NCBI RefSeq assembly: GCF_900187965.1
Contig: NZ_FZNL01000021.1
Coordinates: 58,422-122,421 of the forward strand
Length of the DNA stretch: 64,000 nt
Reading direction: 5' to 3'
Origin: Flavobacterium sp. ov086
Lineage (GTDB): Bacteria > Bacteroidota > Bacteroidia > Flavobacteriales > Flavobacteriaceae
Part shown: positions 25,814 to 34,502 of the stretch, one piece after another
How positions within the stretch are numbered: the stretch's first letter is position 1
How the letters are laid out: every line of letters starts with the position of its first letter
Program-made: the position numbers and the translations under genes
Notes under the pieces: generated by a model
The model's input: the letters and a program-made list of their open reading frames with translations, nothing else
Told to the model about the DNA's origin: nothing
Databases searched by the model: none

Positions 25814-27208
25814 TTAATATTCTTTCTTTAAAAACTCATAGTATAAAGCTTTAGATAAAAACGTTTTTTCCTGATGTATAAAAACATCATTTTCTTTATC
25901 TAACTCTCCATAAGATTCTTTAATGTTATTTTGCAAAAAATACTCCCTTCGAGCTTCATCATTAAAATCCAAATTACTTAAAAATCTTGGATTAACTCCT
26001 TTGTTTACTGAAATGTTGTAGTTTGTAATTAGATTTCCCCAATTTACAAAACTGCATAAAAGTATTGTTCCGTAGAAATACCAAACCATTTGATTGACTA
26101 AATAAGCATTAGTTTTTTGTCTTCTAATTTTTAAGAATGTAAATACTAAACCAATTATTGCTAAAATCAGAAAAGCAAAAACTCCCAATCGTTTGTAAGT
26201 TAAACCGAAGAATGAAACATATTCTGAGTTTTTAATGATTGTGCTTACAATCAAAATACCATTTAATACGATCCAGATTTTAGCAAGCGCTTTAAGATTC
26301 GTTGCTTTTTTATCAAAATTGAATCCTCCTTTAAAGTAAAATAAGATCACTCCAACAGCCATAATGATTGAAAAAATAACTGAATTTACTCTTTCATGAG
26401 TATCCGCACTAAGTTTAGAAGCTTGGGCTGTGACAACTTCAAAAAACTGCTCGTAATTATACGTTACAATAAAAATTAAAAGCATAAAATTTAGAAGCGC
26501 TAAAGTTATCTCACCGCTTTTTCTTTCGAAATCCAGATCAAGAAATGAAAATGTTTGTTGGTTTTTCACTTCGGCAATATTGTTGAATTCATTGTCTAAC
26601 ATTTCGTTTTTTTCATAACAAATCTCCGGAACCCAATAATTCCAAAAACTGAACGAGATGTAAAATCCCAAAATTCCAATTAGAATAACTTGTACAATAT
26701 CAAGATCTAAAGTATAATCTGTTAGTAAAGAAGAAAAATGGGTGCTTCCGAATGAATAAGCTGCAAAAAATACAATTAGAAAGATTGTTGGAATAATAAA
26801 ATAAGCGACTAATTTTTTAGCAAAGTTATTATGAATTTTTCTTTCCGGAAGCCATTGACTAAACATAAAAACACGACCCAAAGTGGTGAATGCATTTAAA
26901 AACACAAGCGGAAAAATCTGTATTATTTTAAGTTGTGAATCCTGCGTCTTGAATTGTAAAAATAGAACAGACATTGCTAAAGCCAGGAAAGAAGCAAAAT
27001 CTCCGTACCAGGCAAAGGCTAAGCATGATAAAACCGATGCCACAACTAAGATTAAATGTGACCTGTCGACAAACCGATCCTGAAATGAATACGAGATCAG
27101 GCAGGTTAATAATAGTCCAAAAATAGCGAGATTCACTCCTACTGACTCGTTGTAAAATAGCAGTGTAAAAATCAAACTGCAAGCTAGAATAATCTGGTGT
27201 TTTTTCAT
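25814..27208 (-). CDS. DUF4173/DUF4153-like multi-pass membrane protein
   Basis: A 464-residue protein with about 12 hydrophobic segments and a hydrophilic C-terminus, resembling the DUF4173/DUF4153 family (SLCLAFAWYGD-like first third, LYFKGGFNF in the middle, and FAFLILAIIGLVFTFLK before the last segments). The last about 70 residues (NISVNKGVNPRFLSNLDFND) are soluble and conserved-looking. Function is unknown. It is the last gene of a three-gene minus-strand cluster with a HTH regulator and a small membrane protein. Upstream lies a palindrome (27308-27326) also found before the first gene. Confidence 0.7.
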   Translation of the reverse strand: MKKHQIILACSLIFTLLFYNESVGVNLAIFGLLLTCLISYSFQDRFVDRSHLILVVASVLSCLAFAWYGDFASFLALAMSVLFLQFKTQDSQLKIIQIFPLVFLNAFTTLGRVFMFSQWLPERKIHNNFAKKLVAYFIIPTIFLIVFFAAYSFGSTHFSSLLTDYTLDLDIVQVILIGILGFYISFSFWNYWVPEICYEKNEMLDNEFNNIAEVKNQQTFSFLDLDFERKSGEITLALLNFMLLIFIVTYNYEQFFEVVTAQASKLSADTHERVNSVIFSIIMAVGVILFYFKGGFNFDKKATNLKALAKIWIVLNGILIVSTIIKNSEYVSFFGLTYKRLGVFAFLILAIIGLVFTFLKIRRQKTNAYLVNQMVWYFYGTILLCSFVNWGNLITNYNISVNKGVNPRFLSNLDFNDEARREYFLQNNIKESYGELDKENDVFIHQEKTFLSKALYYEFLKKEY

Positions 27209-27307
27209 ATTTGTTGAATTTATTTATTAGAGGTCAAATATGTTATCGCCTTTTTTTTATAGGTTTTATTTTTTTAGTGGCGATTTCATGTTTTCAAATT
27301 TTAAAAG

Positions 27308-27326
27308 TACTTTGCGTTTCAAAGTA
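27308..27326. promoter_or_regulatory. Operator-like palindrome upstream of DUF4173-like gene
   Basis: TACTTTG-CGTTT-CAAAGTA is a perfect 7-5-7 inverted repeat in the 140-base gap before the gene at 27208. A shorter copy of the same palindrome lies at 28272-28288. Confidence 0.6.
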
Positions 27327-27348
27327 TTTAGGTAAAAAAATATAGTTA

Positions 27349-27639
27349 TTAAGATTTCATTAATTTTTCAAGGTAAGACAAGTGTTCTTTAAAGGCCGCA
27401 CGTCCTCTAGGTGTAACCTGGTATGATGTTTTGGGCTTTTTACCCACAAACTCTTTTTTGACTTCGATATATTCAGACTTTTCAAGTGCCGAGGAATGAC
27501 TGGCTAAATTTCCATCGGTGATGTTCAGGAGGTTTTTCATCTCAGTGAAATCAACCCATTCATTAACCATCAGTATGGACATAATTCCCAATCTGACACG
27601 GCTTTCAAAATCTTTATTTAGTTTATCAATAATTCCCAT
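27349..27639 (-). CDS. Winged-helix transcriptional regulator
   Basis: A 96-residue winged-helix protein of the HTH_34 type (MarR/ArsR-like stand-alone domain): RVRLGIMSILMVNEWVDFTE, recognition-helix region ITDGNLASHSSALEKSEYIE, and the wing FVGKKPKTSYQVTPRGRAAF. It has no sensor domain. It is encoded 8 bases after the membrane protein at 27648-28262. The palindromes at 27308-27326 and 28272-28288 sit before the neighbouring genes and are candidate binding sites for it (inference from position). Its effector is unknown; the neighbours suggest a membrane or envelope signal. Confidence 0.85.
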   Translation of the reverse strand: MGIIDKLNKDFESRVRLGIMSILMVNEWVDFTEMKNLLNITDGNLASHSSALEKSEYIEVKKEFVGKKPKTSYQVTPRGRAAFKEHLSYLEKLMKS

Positions 27640-27647
27640 TGCCTGGA

Positions 27648-28262
27648 TTATTTATATTTTTTGAACATTATTAATCCGTACAAGATATGCAAAATACCAA
27701 ATCCTATGATCCAAAAAACTAAACCATATCCAATATAAAAAAGAGAAATAATTCCTAAAACTAACTCACAGAATCCCAAATATTTAATATCCGAAAAAGT
27801 ATATTTTTCAGCATTTATAAGTGCCAAACCATAAAAAATTAAAGTTGCCGGCGCCACTAAACCATAAATTCCATGATACAAAAGCGCCAAACAAAATATA
27901 CCTCCCGCCAAAAGTGGAATCGCCAAATTAAACAGCATCTTTTTTGTCGCAGATGTCCAAATAGGCAAATCGTATTTTTTGCTTTTTCTGATTGTAAAGG
28001 TTAGTCCAAAAATAAAAGCAAAAACTAAAATGATTAAACCAGTAAAAAACAATTGAGATACCAAACTAGCAGGAATAACTATTTGTTCTCCTCCAAAATA
28101 TTCTATTCCATTGGCTTTAAATAATTGACAAACATATAATCCTCCAATCAATGCCGACAGACCCGCAAATACTCCTGAGAGTCCGCTTAACGATATAAAT
28201 CTTGAAGAGCGCTCCATCATGGAACGAATATGTGCTAAATCTTCTTGGTGCTTCTGATTCAT
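27648..28262 (-). CDS. Small integral membrane protein
   Basis: A 204-residue protein with about five membrane helices: near residues 23-45, 70-90 (FFTGLIILVFAFIFGLTF), 108-125, 130-148 and 170-195. The N-terminus (HQEDLAHIRSMMERSSRFIS) is charged and cytoplasmic. I do not recognise a named family. It is the first gene of the cluster with the HTH regulator and the DUF4173-like protein. Its promoter (TAACTTTG at 28283-28290 with TTG 18 bases upstream) overlaps a palindromic operator. Confidence 0.75.
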   Translation of the reverse strand: MNQKHQEDLAHIRSMMERSSRFISLSGLSGVFAGLSALIGGLYVCQLFKANGIEYFGGEQIVIPASLVSQLFFTGLIILVFAFIFGLTFTIRKSKKYDLPIWTSATKKMLFNLAIPLLAGGIFCLALLYHGIYGLVAPATLIFYGLALINAEKYTFSDIKYLGFCELVLGIISLFYIGYGLVFWIIGFGILHILYGLIMFKKYK

Positions 28263-28271
28263 GATAAAAGT

Positions 28272-28311
28272 ACTTTGTAGTGCAAAGTTATGTTTTATTT
28301 TGAATTGACAA
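28272..28311 (-). promoter_or_regulatory. Promoter with overlapping operator palindrome
   Basis: On the minus strand, TTG (28309-28311), an 18-base spacer and TAACTTTG (28283-28290). The inverted repeat ACTTTG-TAGTG-CAAAGT (28272-28288) covers the -7 box and start site. The same palindrome is found at 27308-27326. Confidence 0.65.
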
Positions 28312-28373
28312 ATATAAAAGTTGTTTTTTTTTGATTTTTAATTCAATCTAAGATATTGCAAAATTTTCTGTGG

Positions 28374-28474
28374 ACACATATGTCCCTACGGGACATTTTT
28401 TATTTGTTTCATATTTTTTTTCAAATATTTTTCTACCAACCTATTCTACCAATCCGTAACTCCTAGCGGAGTTA
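28374..28474. repeat. Small hairpin repeats
   Basis: Two short hairpins, GTCCC-TAC-GGGAC (near 28380-28400, followed by ATTTTTTATTT) and AACTCC-TAGC-GGAGTT (28459-28474), precede the structured element at 28514. They resemble short hairpin repeats common in Bacteroidota intergenic regions (recollection, not searched). Confidence 0.5.
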
Positions 28475-28513
28475 AATCTCGTTGCTCTGGGACTTGATTG
28501 TTAATCTAATATT

Positions 28514-28626
28514 GCGTGAGGGATAGGAGCTGGCTACCGAAGTAGCGTGGATAGCCCGGCCGTATTTGCGAAAGGCGCACATAAGCGGCATGTTAAATAG
28601 CGCCTTTTGTAAATACGGTCACGCCC
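28514..28626 (+). ncRNA. Candidate structured RNA element
   Basis: A 113-base GC-rich segment in an AT-rich spacer folds by eye into: outer stem GCGTGA (28514-28519) with TCACGC (28619-28624); hairpin GCTAC-CGAA-GTAGC (28532-28545 approx.); and a continuous 19-base stem, 28560-28578 with 28600-28618, in which two positions pair only as G-U on the plus strand. Its loop holds a further ACAT/ATGT stem. A U-rich terminator follows on this strand. Flavobacterial GCGTGAGGGAT...CGCCC elements are known to me as common repeats, and a Flavo-1-like ncRNA is possible, but I cannot confirm it. Confidence 0.6.
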
Positions 28627-28638
28627 AAAGTATATAAA

Positions 28639-28677
28639 AGCAACAAAGCCTACTCGATTGAATAGGCTTTGTTTTAT
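28639..28677. terminator. Terminator between structured element and folD
   Basis: AACAAAGCCTA / TAGGCTTTGTT with a 10-base loop, followed by TTATATTT on the plus strand. It could end the structured element on plus and folD on minus. Confidence 0.7.
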
Positions 28678-28693
28678 ATTTATTTGAAAAGAA

Positions 28694-29578
28694 TTATTTT
28701 TTGGCACTTCTCATTTTTCTTGCTAAAAGTGTGTTTTTAAGCAACATTGCAATTGTCATAGGTCCTACTCCTCCAGGAACTGGTGTAATATAAGATGCTT
28801 TTTTACTTACTTCGTCAAAATCAACATCACCTTTTATAACATAACCTTTTGAGTTTGACGCATCGTCTACACGAGTGATTCCAACATCTATAATTACAAC
28901 TCCGTCTTTAACCATGTCTCCTTTTAAGAATTCAGGAACTCCTAAAGCTGTAATAATAATATCAGCATTTTTAGTAAATTCAGCTAAGTTTTTAGTTCGG
29001 CTGTGAGTAAGTGTTACTGTTGAGTCTCCAGGGTTTCCTTTGCGGCTCATTAAAATACTCATTGGTCGGCCTACGATATGGCTTCTTCCAATTACTACAG
29101 TATGTTTTCCAGAAGTTTCTACTTTATAACGCTCCAACAATTCCATAATTCCAAATGGTGTTGCAGGAATGAAGCTTTCCATTTCAAGTGCCATTCTACC
29201 AAAGTTTGTTGGGTGAAATCCATCAACATCTTTATCTGGATCAATCGCTAATAAGATTTTTTGCTCGTCGATATGTTTTGGCAAAGGCAACTGAACGATA
29301 TATCCATCAAGATCGTCATCTTCGTTTAATTCTTTGATTTTTGCTAATAAATCTGCTTCGGTAATATCTTCCGGTAAAGCTACTAAAGTTGAATCAAAGC
29401 CTATTTGCTGGCAAGATTTTACTTTACTTCCTACGTAAGTTAAACTTGCTCCGTTTGTCCCAACGATTACTGCTGCCAAATGAGGTACTTTTCCTCCGGC
29501 TGCTTTTATCGATTGAACTTCGGCTGCGATTTCGTTTTTAATGTCTTCAGCTGTTTTTTTACCGTCTAGTAGTTGCAT
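28694..29578 (-). CDS. folD: Methylenetetrahydrofolate dehydrogenase/cyclohydrolase
   Basis: FolD oxidises 5,10-methylene-THF to methenyl-THF and hydrolyses it to 10-formyl-THF, feeding purine and fMet synthesis. The 294-residue protein shows AVIVGTNGASLTYVGSKVKS with the catalytic Lys, QLPLPKHID, DVDGFHP, the Rossmann block VIGRSHIVGRPMS, and PVPGGVGPMTIAMLL near the end. I chose the ATG at 29578: an upstream extension of 25 codons would be encoded by GTTTCAAG repeat sequence and has no homology to the family. It probably follows ffh in the same direction. Confidence 0.96.
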   Translation of the reverse strand: MQLLDGKKTAEDIKNEIAAEVQSIKAAGGKVPHLAAVIVGTNGASLTYVGSKVKSCQQIGFDSTLVALPEDITEADLLAKIKELNEDDDLDGYIVQLPLPKHIDEQKILLAIDPDKDVDGFHPTNFGRMALEMESFIPATPFGIMELLERYKVETSGKHTVVIGRSHIVGRPMSILMSRKGNPGDSTVTLTHSRTKNLAEFTKNADIIITALGVPEFLKGDMVKDGVVIIDVGITRVDDASNSKGYVIKGDVDFDEVSKKASYITPVPGGVGPMTIAMLLKNTLLARKMRSAKK

Positions 29579-29716
29579 TATTCTGTAGTTAAAATGTTTC
29601 AGGTTTAAAGTTTCAAGTTTTAAAAAGCTAAAACTTGTGTTTATTTTAATCAAAAAAGTTTCAAGTTTTAGTCTCTGAACTTGAAACTTGAAACTTGAAA
29701 CTTTTTTCTTATTTTA
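29579..29716. repeat. GTTTCAAG repeat array
   Basis: Many copies of (A/G)(A/T)GTTTCAAG in both orientations between ffh and folD, including a run of three adjacent AACTTGAA units (near 29678-29702). The same motif occurs at 17957-18015. Confidence 0.75.
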
Positions 29717-31069
29717 TTATTTCGGCATTCCGCCTGGCATTCCTTTCATGCCTCCCATCATTTTCATCAGGTTTTTTCCGCCCGGACCTTGCATCATTTT
29801 CATCATTTTGCTCATTTGGTCAAATTGCTTCATTAACTGATTTACTTGCTCGACTTTCGTTCCGGAACCTTTAGCGATTCTGGCTTTTCTTTTTACGTCG
29901 ATTATGGCAGGTTTACTTCTTTCGATTGGCGTCATCGAGTGAATGATTGCTTCGATATGTTTAAAAGCATCATCTTCGATTTCTACATCTTTCATGGCTT
30001 TTGAAGCTCCTGGTATCATTCCAACCAGGTCTTTCATATTACCCATTTTCTTTACTTGCTGAATTTGCGTTAAGAAATCATCAAAACCAAATTCGTTTTT
30101 AGCAATTTTCTTTTGAAGTTTTCTGGCTTCTTCTTCGTCAAATTGTTCCTGAGCTCTTTCTACAAGCGACACAACGTCTCCCATACCTAAGATACGCTCA
30201 GCCATACGATCCGGATAGAAAACATCAATTGCTTCCATCTTTTCTCCCGTACCTACAAATTTGATTGGTTTGTTTACAACCGATTTAATCGAAATTGCAG
30301 CTCCACCGCGTGTATCTCCATCTAATTTTGTTAAAATAACTCCATCAAAATTCAATATATCATTGAAGGCTTTTGCTGTATTAACAGCATCTTGTCCTGT
30401 CATTGCATCAACAACAAACAAAGTTTCTTGTGGCTGAATTGCTTTATGAACACGAGCAATTTCGTCCATCATTTCCTGATCTACTGCCAAACGACCAGCC
30501 GTATCGACAATAACTACATTGAAACCATTTGCTTTTGCGTGTTTGATTGCGTTTTGAGCAATCTCAACAGGGTTTTTATTTTCTGGCTCTGAGTAAACCT
30601 CAACGCCTATTTGGTCCCCAACAACATGCAACTGATTGATCGCCGCAGGACGGTAAATATCACAAGCTACAAGAAGTGGTTTCTTGTTTTTCTTAGTCTT
30701 TAAAAAATTAGCAAGTTTTCCTGAGAAAGTTGTTTTACCAGAACCTTGCAATCCTGACATTAAGATAATGCTTGGATTTCCAGAAAGATTGATTCCCGCA
30801 ACATCTCCACCCATCAATTCTGTTAGTTCGTCTTTTACTAACTTCACCAATAATTGCCCTGGCTGAAGTGTTGTTAAAACGTCCTGACCAATTGCTTTTT
30901 CTTTTACTTTGGCAGTAAAATCTTTAGCAATTTTAAAGTTAACATCGGCATCAAGTAAGGCACGACGAACTTCTTTTAAGGTTTCGGCAACGTTTACTTC
31001 TGTAATTTTACCGTGTCCTTTTAATATATGGAACGCTTTATCTAACTTATCACTTAAATTATCAAACAT
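29717..31069 (-). CDS. ffh: Signal recognition particle protein
   Basis: Ffh (SRP54) binds signal peptides of nascent membrane proteins with 4.5S RNA and delivers them to FtsY. The 450-residue protein has the N domain, GTPase with G1 GLQGSGKTT, IVDTAGRLA, LTKLDGDTRGG and GTGEKM, and the M domain with methionine-rich C-terminal tail (MMKMMQGPGGKNLMKMMGG). It has a clear promoter: TATCTTTG (31092-31099) with TTG 20 bases upstream (31120-31122) on this strand. folD follows 138 bases downstream across the repeat array. Confidence 0.97.
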   Translation of the reverse strand: MFDNLSDKLDKAFHILKGHGKITEVNVAETLKEVRRALLDADVNFKIAKDFTAKVKEKAIGQDVLTTLQPGQLLVKLVKDELTELMGGDVAGINLSGNPSIILMSGLQGSGKTTFSGKLANFLKTKKNKKPLLVACDIYRPAAINQLHVVGDQIGVEVYSEPENKNPVEIAQNAIKHAKANGFNVVIVDTAGRLAVDQEMMDEIARVHKAIQPQETLFVVDAMTGQDAVNTAKAFNDILNFDGVILTKLDGDTRGGAAISIKSVVNKPIKFVGTGEKMEAIDVFYPDRMAERILGMGDVVSLVERAQEQFDEEEARKLQKKIAKNEFGFDDFLTQIQQVKKMGNMKDLVGMIPGASKAMKDVEIEDDAFKHIEAIIHSMTPIERSKPAIIDVKRKARIAKGSGTKVEQVNQLMKQFDQMSKMMKMMQGPGGKNLMKMMGGMKGMPGGMPK

Positions 31070-31091
31070 ACTTTTTTCTTTATTTGAAGTG

Positions 31092-31122
31092 CAAAGATAA
31101 TCTAATTAGATATTTCAGGCAA
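31092..31122 (-). promoter_or_regulatory. Promoter of ffh
   Basis: Minus strand TTG (31120-31122), 20-base spacer and TATCTTTG (31092-31099), 22 bases before the ffh ATG. A consensus Bacteroidota promoter. Confidence 0.75.
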
Positions 31123-31393
31123 TTTTTATTTGAGCGCATTTAACCGCAAAGTTCGCAAGGTTATACGCAAAGGTCGCGAAGTTTTTTTGCCCGCAAAGTC
31201 ACAAAATCGTAAAATTTATTATTTCTCGCAGATTTAGCGGATTGGGCAGATCTTTTTTTAGATTATATATGAAAAAATTAGCTATATATACTACCCGAGC
31301 GATAGCGAACTGGCGAAGCAAATCTGCGGGAAACAAAAAAAGCGCAAAAGAAAAACCTTTGCGCCTTTGTAACTTTGTCCCTTTGAACCTTTT
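31123..31393. repeat. Intergenic island of mixed repeats
   Basis: At least three families: CGCAAAG(T/G)TCGCAAGG units (31141-31190), TCGCAGATTTAGCGGATT-type units (31222-31255) with an inverted copy AAATCTGCGGGA near 31320, and inverted GGTTCAAAGG/CAAAGG units (31345-31393). No gene is visible. Confidence 0.7.
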
Positions 31394-33079
31394 CTAAAAC
31401 TGGAAATAAATAAATGGCTGTGATCCTGCGACAGCTGTTGCATATACGATCCAGTACACAAAACCTAGAATTACTGCTTTTAATAATAATGGTGTATTGT
31501 CAAAAACGTATTTCATTTTGTCTGTGATAACTTCTGGTAAGAAGTGCCAAACATATCCGAAAAGCATCAATAAGAACACATTTTTATATCCTAAAACTAT
31601 AACTTTCCAATTTTCTGGCTCAAATGTTAACTGACCAATATTATTAATTACCTGTAAGGCTGTTTCGAAATCTCGCGCTCGGAAAAAGATCCAACAGAAA
31701 ACTACAAAATGGAATGTGATTACGATTGAAAAGAATCTCCATAAAAACCCAGATCCTTTACCTTCTTTTTTAGAAGGGAAAAATTCCATGAAAATTTTAT
31801 GTACCGCCAATGCTAATCCGTGTAGTGCTCCCCAAACTATAAACTGTGCTCCCGCTCCATGCCATAATCCTCCTAAAAGCATTGTAGTAAACAAATTGAA
31901 ATTGGTTACTAATGTTTGATATTTTTTCTTAGAAAGTAAAAATGTCAAACTAAAAAGAACCAGTGCTCCAACTGCAATGCTCAACGGAATATAACTCACG
32001 CTTACGTTTGAAATTCCCCAAAGCAATAATCCAAAGAAAAATAAACTTGGGAATAAATATCCGGCGAATGTTCCTTCTCTGTTTCCTCCTATAGAAATAT
32101 ACAAGAAATCCTTTAACCAAGTGGAAAGCGAAATGTGCCATCTTCTCCAGAAATCTGTTATCGAAGTTGATTTGTATGGTGTTCTAAAGTTGGTTGGTAA
32201 TTTAAATCCTAATAACAAAGCGATACCGATTGCCATATCTGAATATCCTGAGAAATCGCAATAAATTTGAATCGCATATCCATACGATGCCATTAAGTTT
32301 TCAAATGACGTATAATTCATTGGCGTATCAAAAACACGGTCAACGAAGTTTATAGAAATGTAATTGGATATTACTGTTTTCTTAATTAATCCGCCAATAA
32401 TAAGAAACAATGCATTGTTTACATCTTGCTTTGTCAGGTTTAATTTTTGATATATCTGTGGCAGGAAATCTTTTGCTCTAACAATTGGACCGGCAACTAA
32501 TTGCGGGAAAAACGAAACGAAAAATAAATATTCGATGTAGTTTTTTGTCGGTTTAATTTCTTCACGATAAATCTCAATGATATAACTCATCGACTGAAAC
32601 GTATAAAACGAAATTCCCACAGGAAGAAAAACATCATGAAGCTGATAATTACCCTGAAACATATCATTGAACGTTACAATCATAAAGTTCATGTACTTGA
32701 AATAACCTAATAATCCTAAATTCAGGATTACACTTATTACCAGATAAATTTTCTTGGTACTGTCTTTTGTCGCTTTAAAAATGATCTGACTCAAGCCATA
32801 ATCGACAACAGATGAAAGTAACAATAATAGAAAGTAAATTCCGCTTGACTTATAATAAAAGAAAAGCGAGAACAGAATAACATACGTTAATCTCAAATAG
32901 AATGTCTTGCGTAAAAAAGCATACACAAAATAAAAAACCAAAAACAGCCCTAAGAATAAACCTGTATTAAACAATAATTTTTCTTCGGGATTGTATATAA
33001 ACCAACTTTTAGCCTGTTCTAAGGTAATTGCACCAAAATTTTGAACAAACCAATTATTTATGCTATCAATTGTAATCAA
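31394..33079 (-). CDS. MBOAT family O-acyltransferase (AlgI-like)
   Basis: A 561-residue multi-pass MBOAT enzyme of the AlgI type. The diagnostic blocks are FFVSFFPQLVAGPIVRAKDF, the DFWRRWHISLSTWLKDF region with the conserved Asp/His-like residues, and LWHGAGAQFIVWGALHG with the active-site His. AlgI-type proteins move acetyl groups across the inner membrane to a periplasmic partner. The partner genes are probably the two SGNH proteins transcribed just upstream; the previous gene ends 1 base before this one begins. The target polymer (exopolysaccharide, LPS or peptidoglycan) is inferred, not shown. Confidence 0.93.
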   Translation of the reverse strand: MITIDSINNWFVQNFGAITLEQAKSWFIYNPEEKLLFNTGLFLGLFLVFYFVYAFLRKTFYLRLTYVILFSLFFYYKSSGIYFLLLLLSSVVDYGLSQIIFKATKDSTKKIYLVISVILNLGLLGYFKYMNFMIVTFNDMFQGNYQLHDVFLPVGISFYTFQSMSYIIEIYREEIKPTKNYIEYLFFVSFFPQLVAGPIVRAKDFLPQIYQKLNLTKQDVNNALFLIIGGLIKKTVISNYISINFVDRVFDTPMNYTSFENLMASYGYAIQIYCDFSGYSDMAIGIALLLGFKLPTNFRTPYKSTSITDFWRRWHISLSTWLKDFLYISIGGNREGTFAGYLFPSLFFFGLLLWGISNVSVSYIPLSIAVGALVLFSLTFLLSKKKYQTLVTNFNLFTTMLLGGLWHGAGAQFIVWGALHGLALAVHKIFMEFFPSKKEGKGSGFLWRFFSIVITFHFVVFCWIFFRARDFETALQVINNIGQLTFEPENWKVIVLGYKNVFLLMLFGYVWHFLPEVITDKMKYVFDNTPLLLKAVILGFVYWIVYATAVAGSQPFIYFQF

Positions 33080-33080
33080 C

Positions 33081-34502
33081 TTAATTCTTTAATTTAAAAT
33101 TATTGTATGCGTTTAAAAATGCCTGTGTAAACAAATTACCTTGTTTCTCGTATCCTTTTTTAGAGTAGTGAACCCAGTCCGGACCAATTAATCCTTGAAG
33201 TCTTAATTGATTAATACCATGCATCCCACCAAATTCATCGTATAAATCCCAAACAGCAACATTGTCCGTTTCTGCAATTTGAATTATACTTCTCGCATAA
33301 TCGAATATGTAAGTATTGGTTCTTTTTGCTTTAAGCAATGAAGGCGCCGGTGTACTAATAATTATTGGAACATTTATATTTTGTTCTTTTACTTTCTTTA
33401 TAAACTGGCGCAACTGCTCTATATAAGCCGAGGCTTCCATGTGATCGTAGCTTTCGTTTGTTCCTAAAGAAAGAACCAACATATCCGGATGTAATGCTTT
33501 TAACTGCTCAAAAAACAAAGGATATTTATTGTAATCTGAAAACTTGGATCCGTTTACTCCAATACTACTGTAAATTAATCCCGGTGAATCTTTCTCGAGA
33601 ACAATTCCGTTTAACTCATATTTCTTCGCCTCTTTATTCGGAACCAAATAAATTTTATCTAAGGCTTTATCTGAATTATAATAATGACTAAATGAATCTG
33701 ATTCTAAATCTAAAGAAACAAACGACGAATTCTTGATAGCTTTGGGTTTTGTTTCGTTGGTCTGAATTTTCAATACTCGTCCGGCACGAATATTATCAGA
33801 TTTTAAGTGATTGTTTCTTTTAATTTCGGCAACTGAAACATTGTATTTGCCGGCAATAGTCGATATCGCTTCTCCTTTTTTGATTTTGTGTGTAATTACT
33901 TTTCGTTCTGTTGACTGAATAATATTGGTTTGTGATGATGTTGCCAAATCAAACATATTCTGATTTTGAGGCGTAATAATCTTAATTGTATTAAACTTAT
34001 AAACCGGATCTTTAACATTCAATTCTAATGCGAAACCACCACTATCTCTCCAAAGTCCAATTCCGCTTAAACCTATAGGAACATTTTTAAAAGGATGAAT
34101 GTTTCGATAACTTTCCCATATTCTGTTTGAATGAAAACGCTCATTATACGAACCATTCGTTTTGGCTAATTGATATGGAAAAACCAAACCGCGACCTGCA
34201 TTTCCAAATTTTTGTTGTAGATTCTTTCTGATTTCATTGGTCATTAGATCACTCTGAATATGAGAATCTCCAATATGAACGATGTTTATCTTTTGATTGT
34301 TATGCTTTTCATTTTCCTGTAATTTCTTGAAAAAACTCTCTAATGCTTTCGCATTATAAATTTCATCATCAGAAAAAGGTTCAATCGCTGCTGAATCGAC
34401 TTTGTGAATCATATTTTTTTCCATTGAATGTGAATCTGTCCTTTTTGGTTTTTCGTTTGTTGAGAAAAAAAGACAACAAAACAAAATTAGAAGTCTAGTC
34501 AT
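33081..34502 (-). CDS. SGNH hydrolase-type protein with LysM domain
   Basis: A 473-residue exported protein (signal sequence MTRLLILFCCLFFS). The SGNH motif is seen as IVHIGDSHIQSDL (Ser), SLGTNESYD (Gly/Asn), and PDWVHYSKKGYE (Asp-x-x-His). A LysM domain is inserted near residues 205-252 (ITHKIKKGEAISTIAGKYNV, then NIRAGRVLKIQ), a peptidoglycan/chitin-binding fold. It overlaps the upstream SGNH gene by 8 bases and ends 1 base before the MBOAT start, so the three form one operon. The LysM domain favours peptidoglycan as the site of action. It may act as acetyltransferase or as esterase; sequence does not decide. Confidence 0.9.
   Translation of the reverse strand: MTRLLILFCCLFFSTNEKPKRTDSHSMEKNMIHKVDSAAIEPFSDDEIYNAKALESFFKKLQENEKHNNQKINIVHIGDSHIQSDLMTNEIRKNLQQKFGNAGRGLVFPYQLAKTNGSYNERFHSNRIWESYRNIHPFKNVPIGLSGIGLWRDSGGFALELNVKDPVYKFNTIKIITPQNQNMFDLATSSQTNIIQSTERKVITHKIKKGEAISTIAGKYNVSVAEIKRNNHLKSDNIRAGRVLKIQTNETKPKAIKNSSFVSLDLESDSFSHYYNSDKALDKIYLVPNKEAKKYELNGIVLEKDSPGLIYSSIGVNGSKFSDYNKYPLFFEQLKALHPDMLVLSLGTNESYDHMEASAYIEQLRQFIKKVKEQNINVPIIISTPAPSLLKAKRTNTYIFDYARSIIQIAETDNVAVWDLYDEFGGMHGINQLRLQGLIGPDWVHYSKKGYEKQGNLFTQAFLNAYNNFKLKN

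Noticed and set aside
29579..29653. Upstream extension of folD
   Set aside because: It is encoded by GTTTCAAG repeat DNA and has no counterpart in the family.
20953..31393. Direct short repeats that might be read as CRISPR arrays
   Set aside because: Unit lengths are 8-18 bases with no regular spacers and no cas genes nearby.
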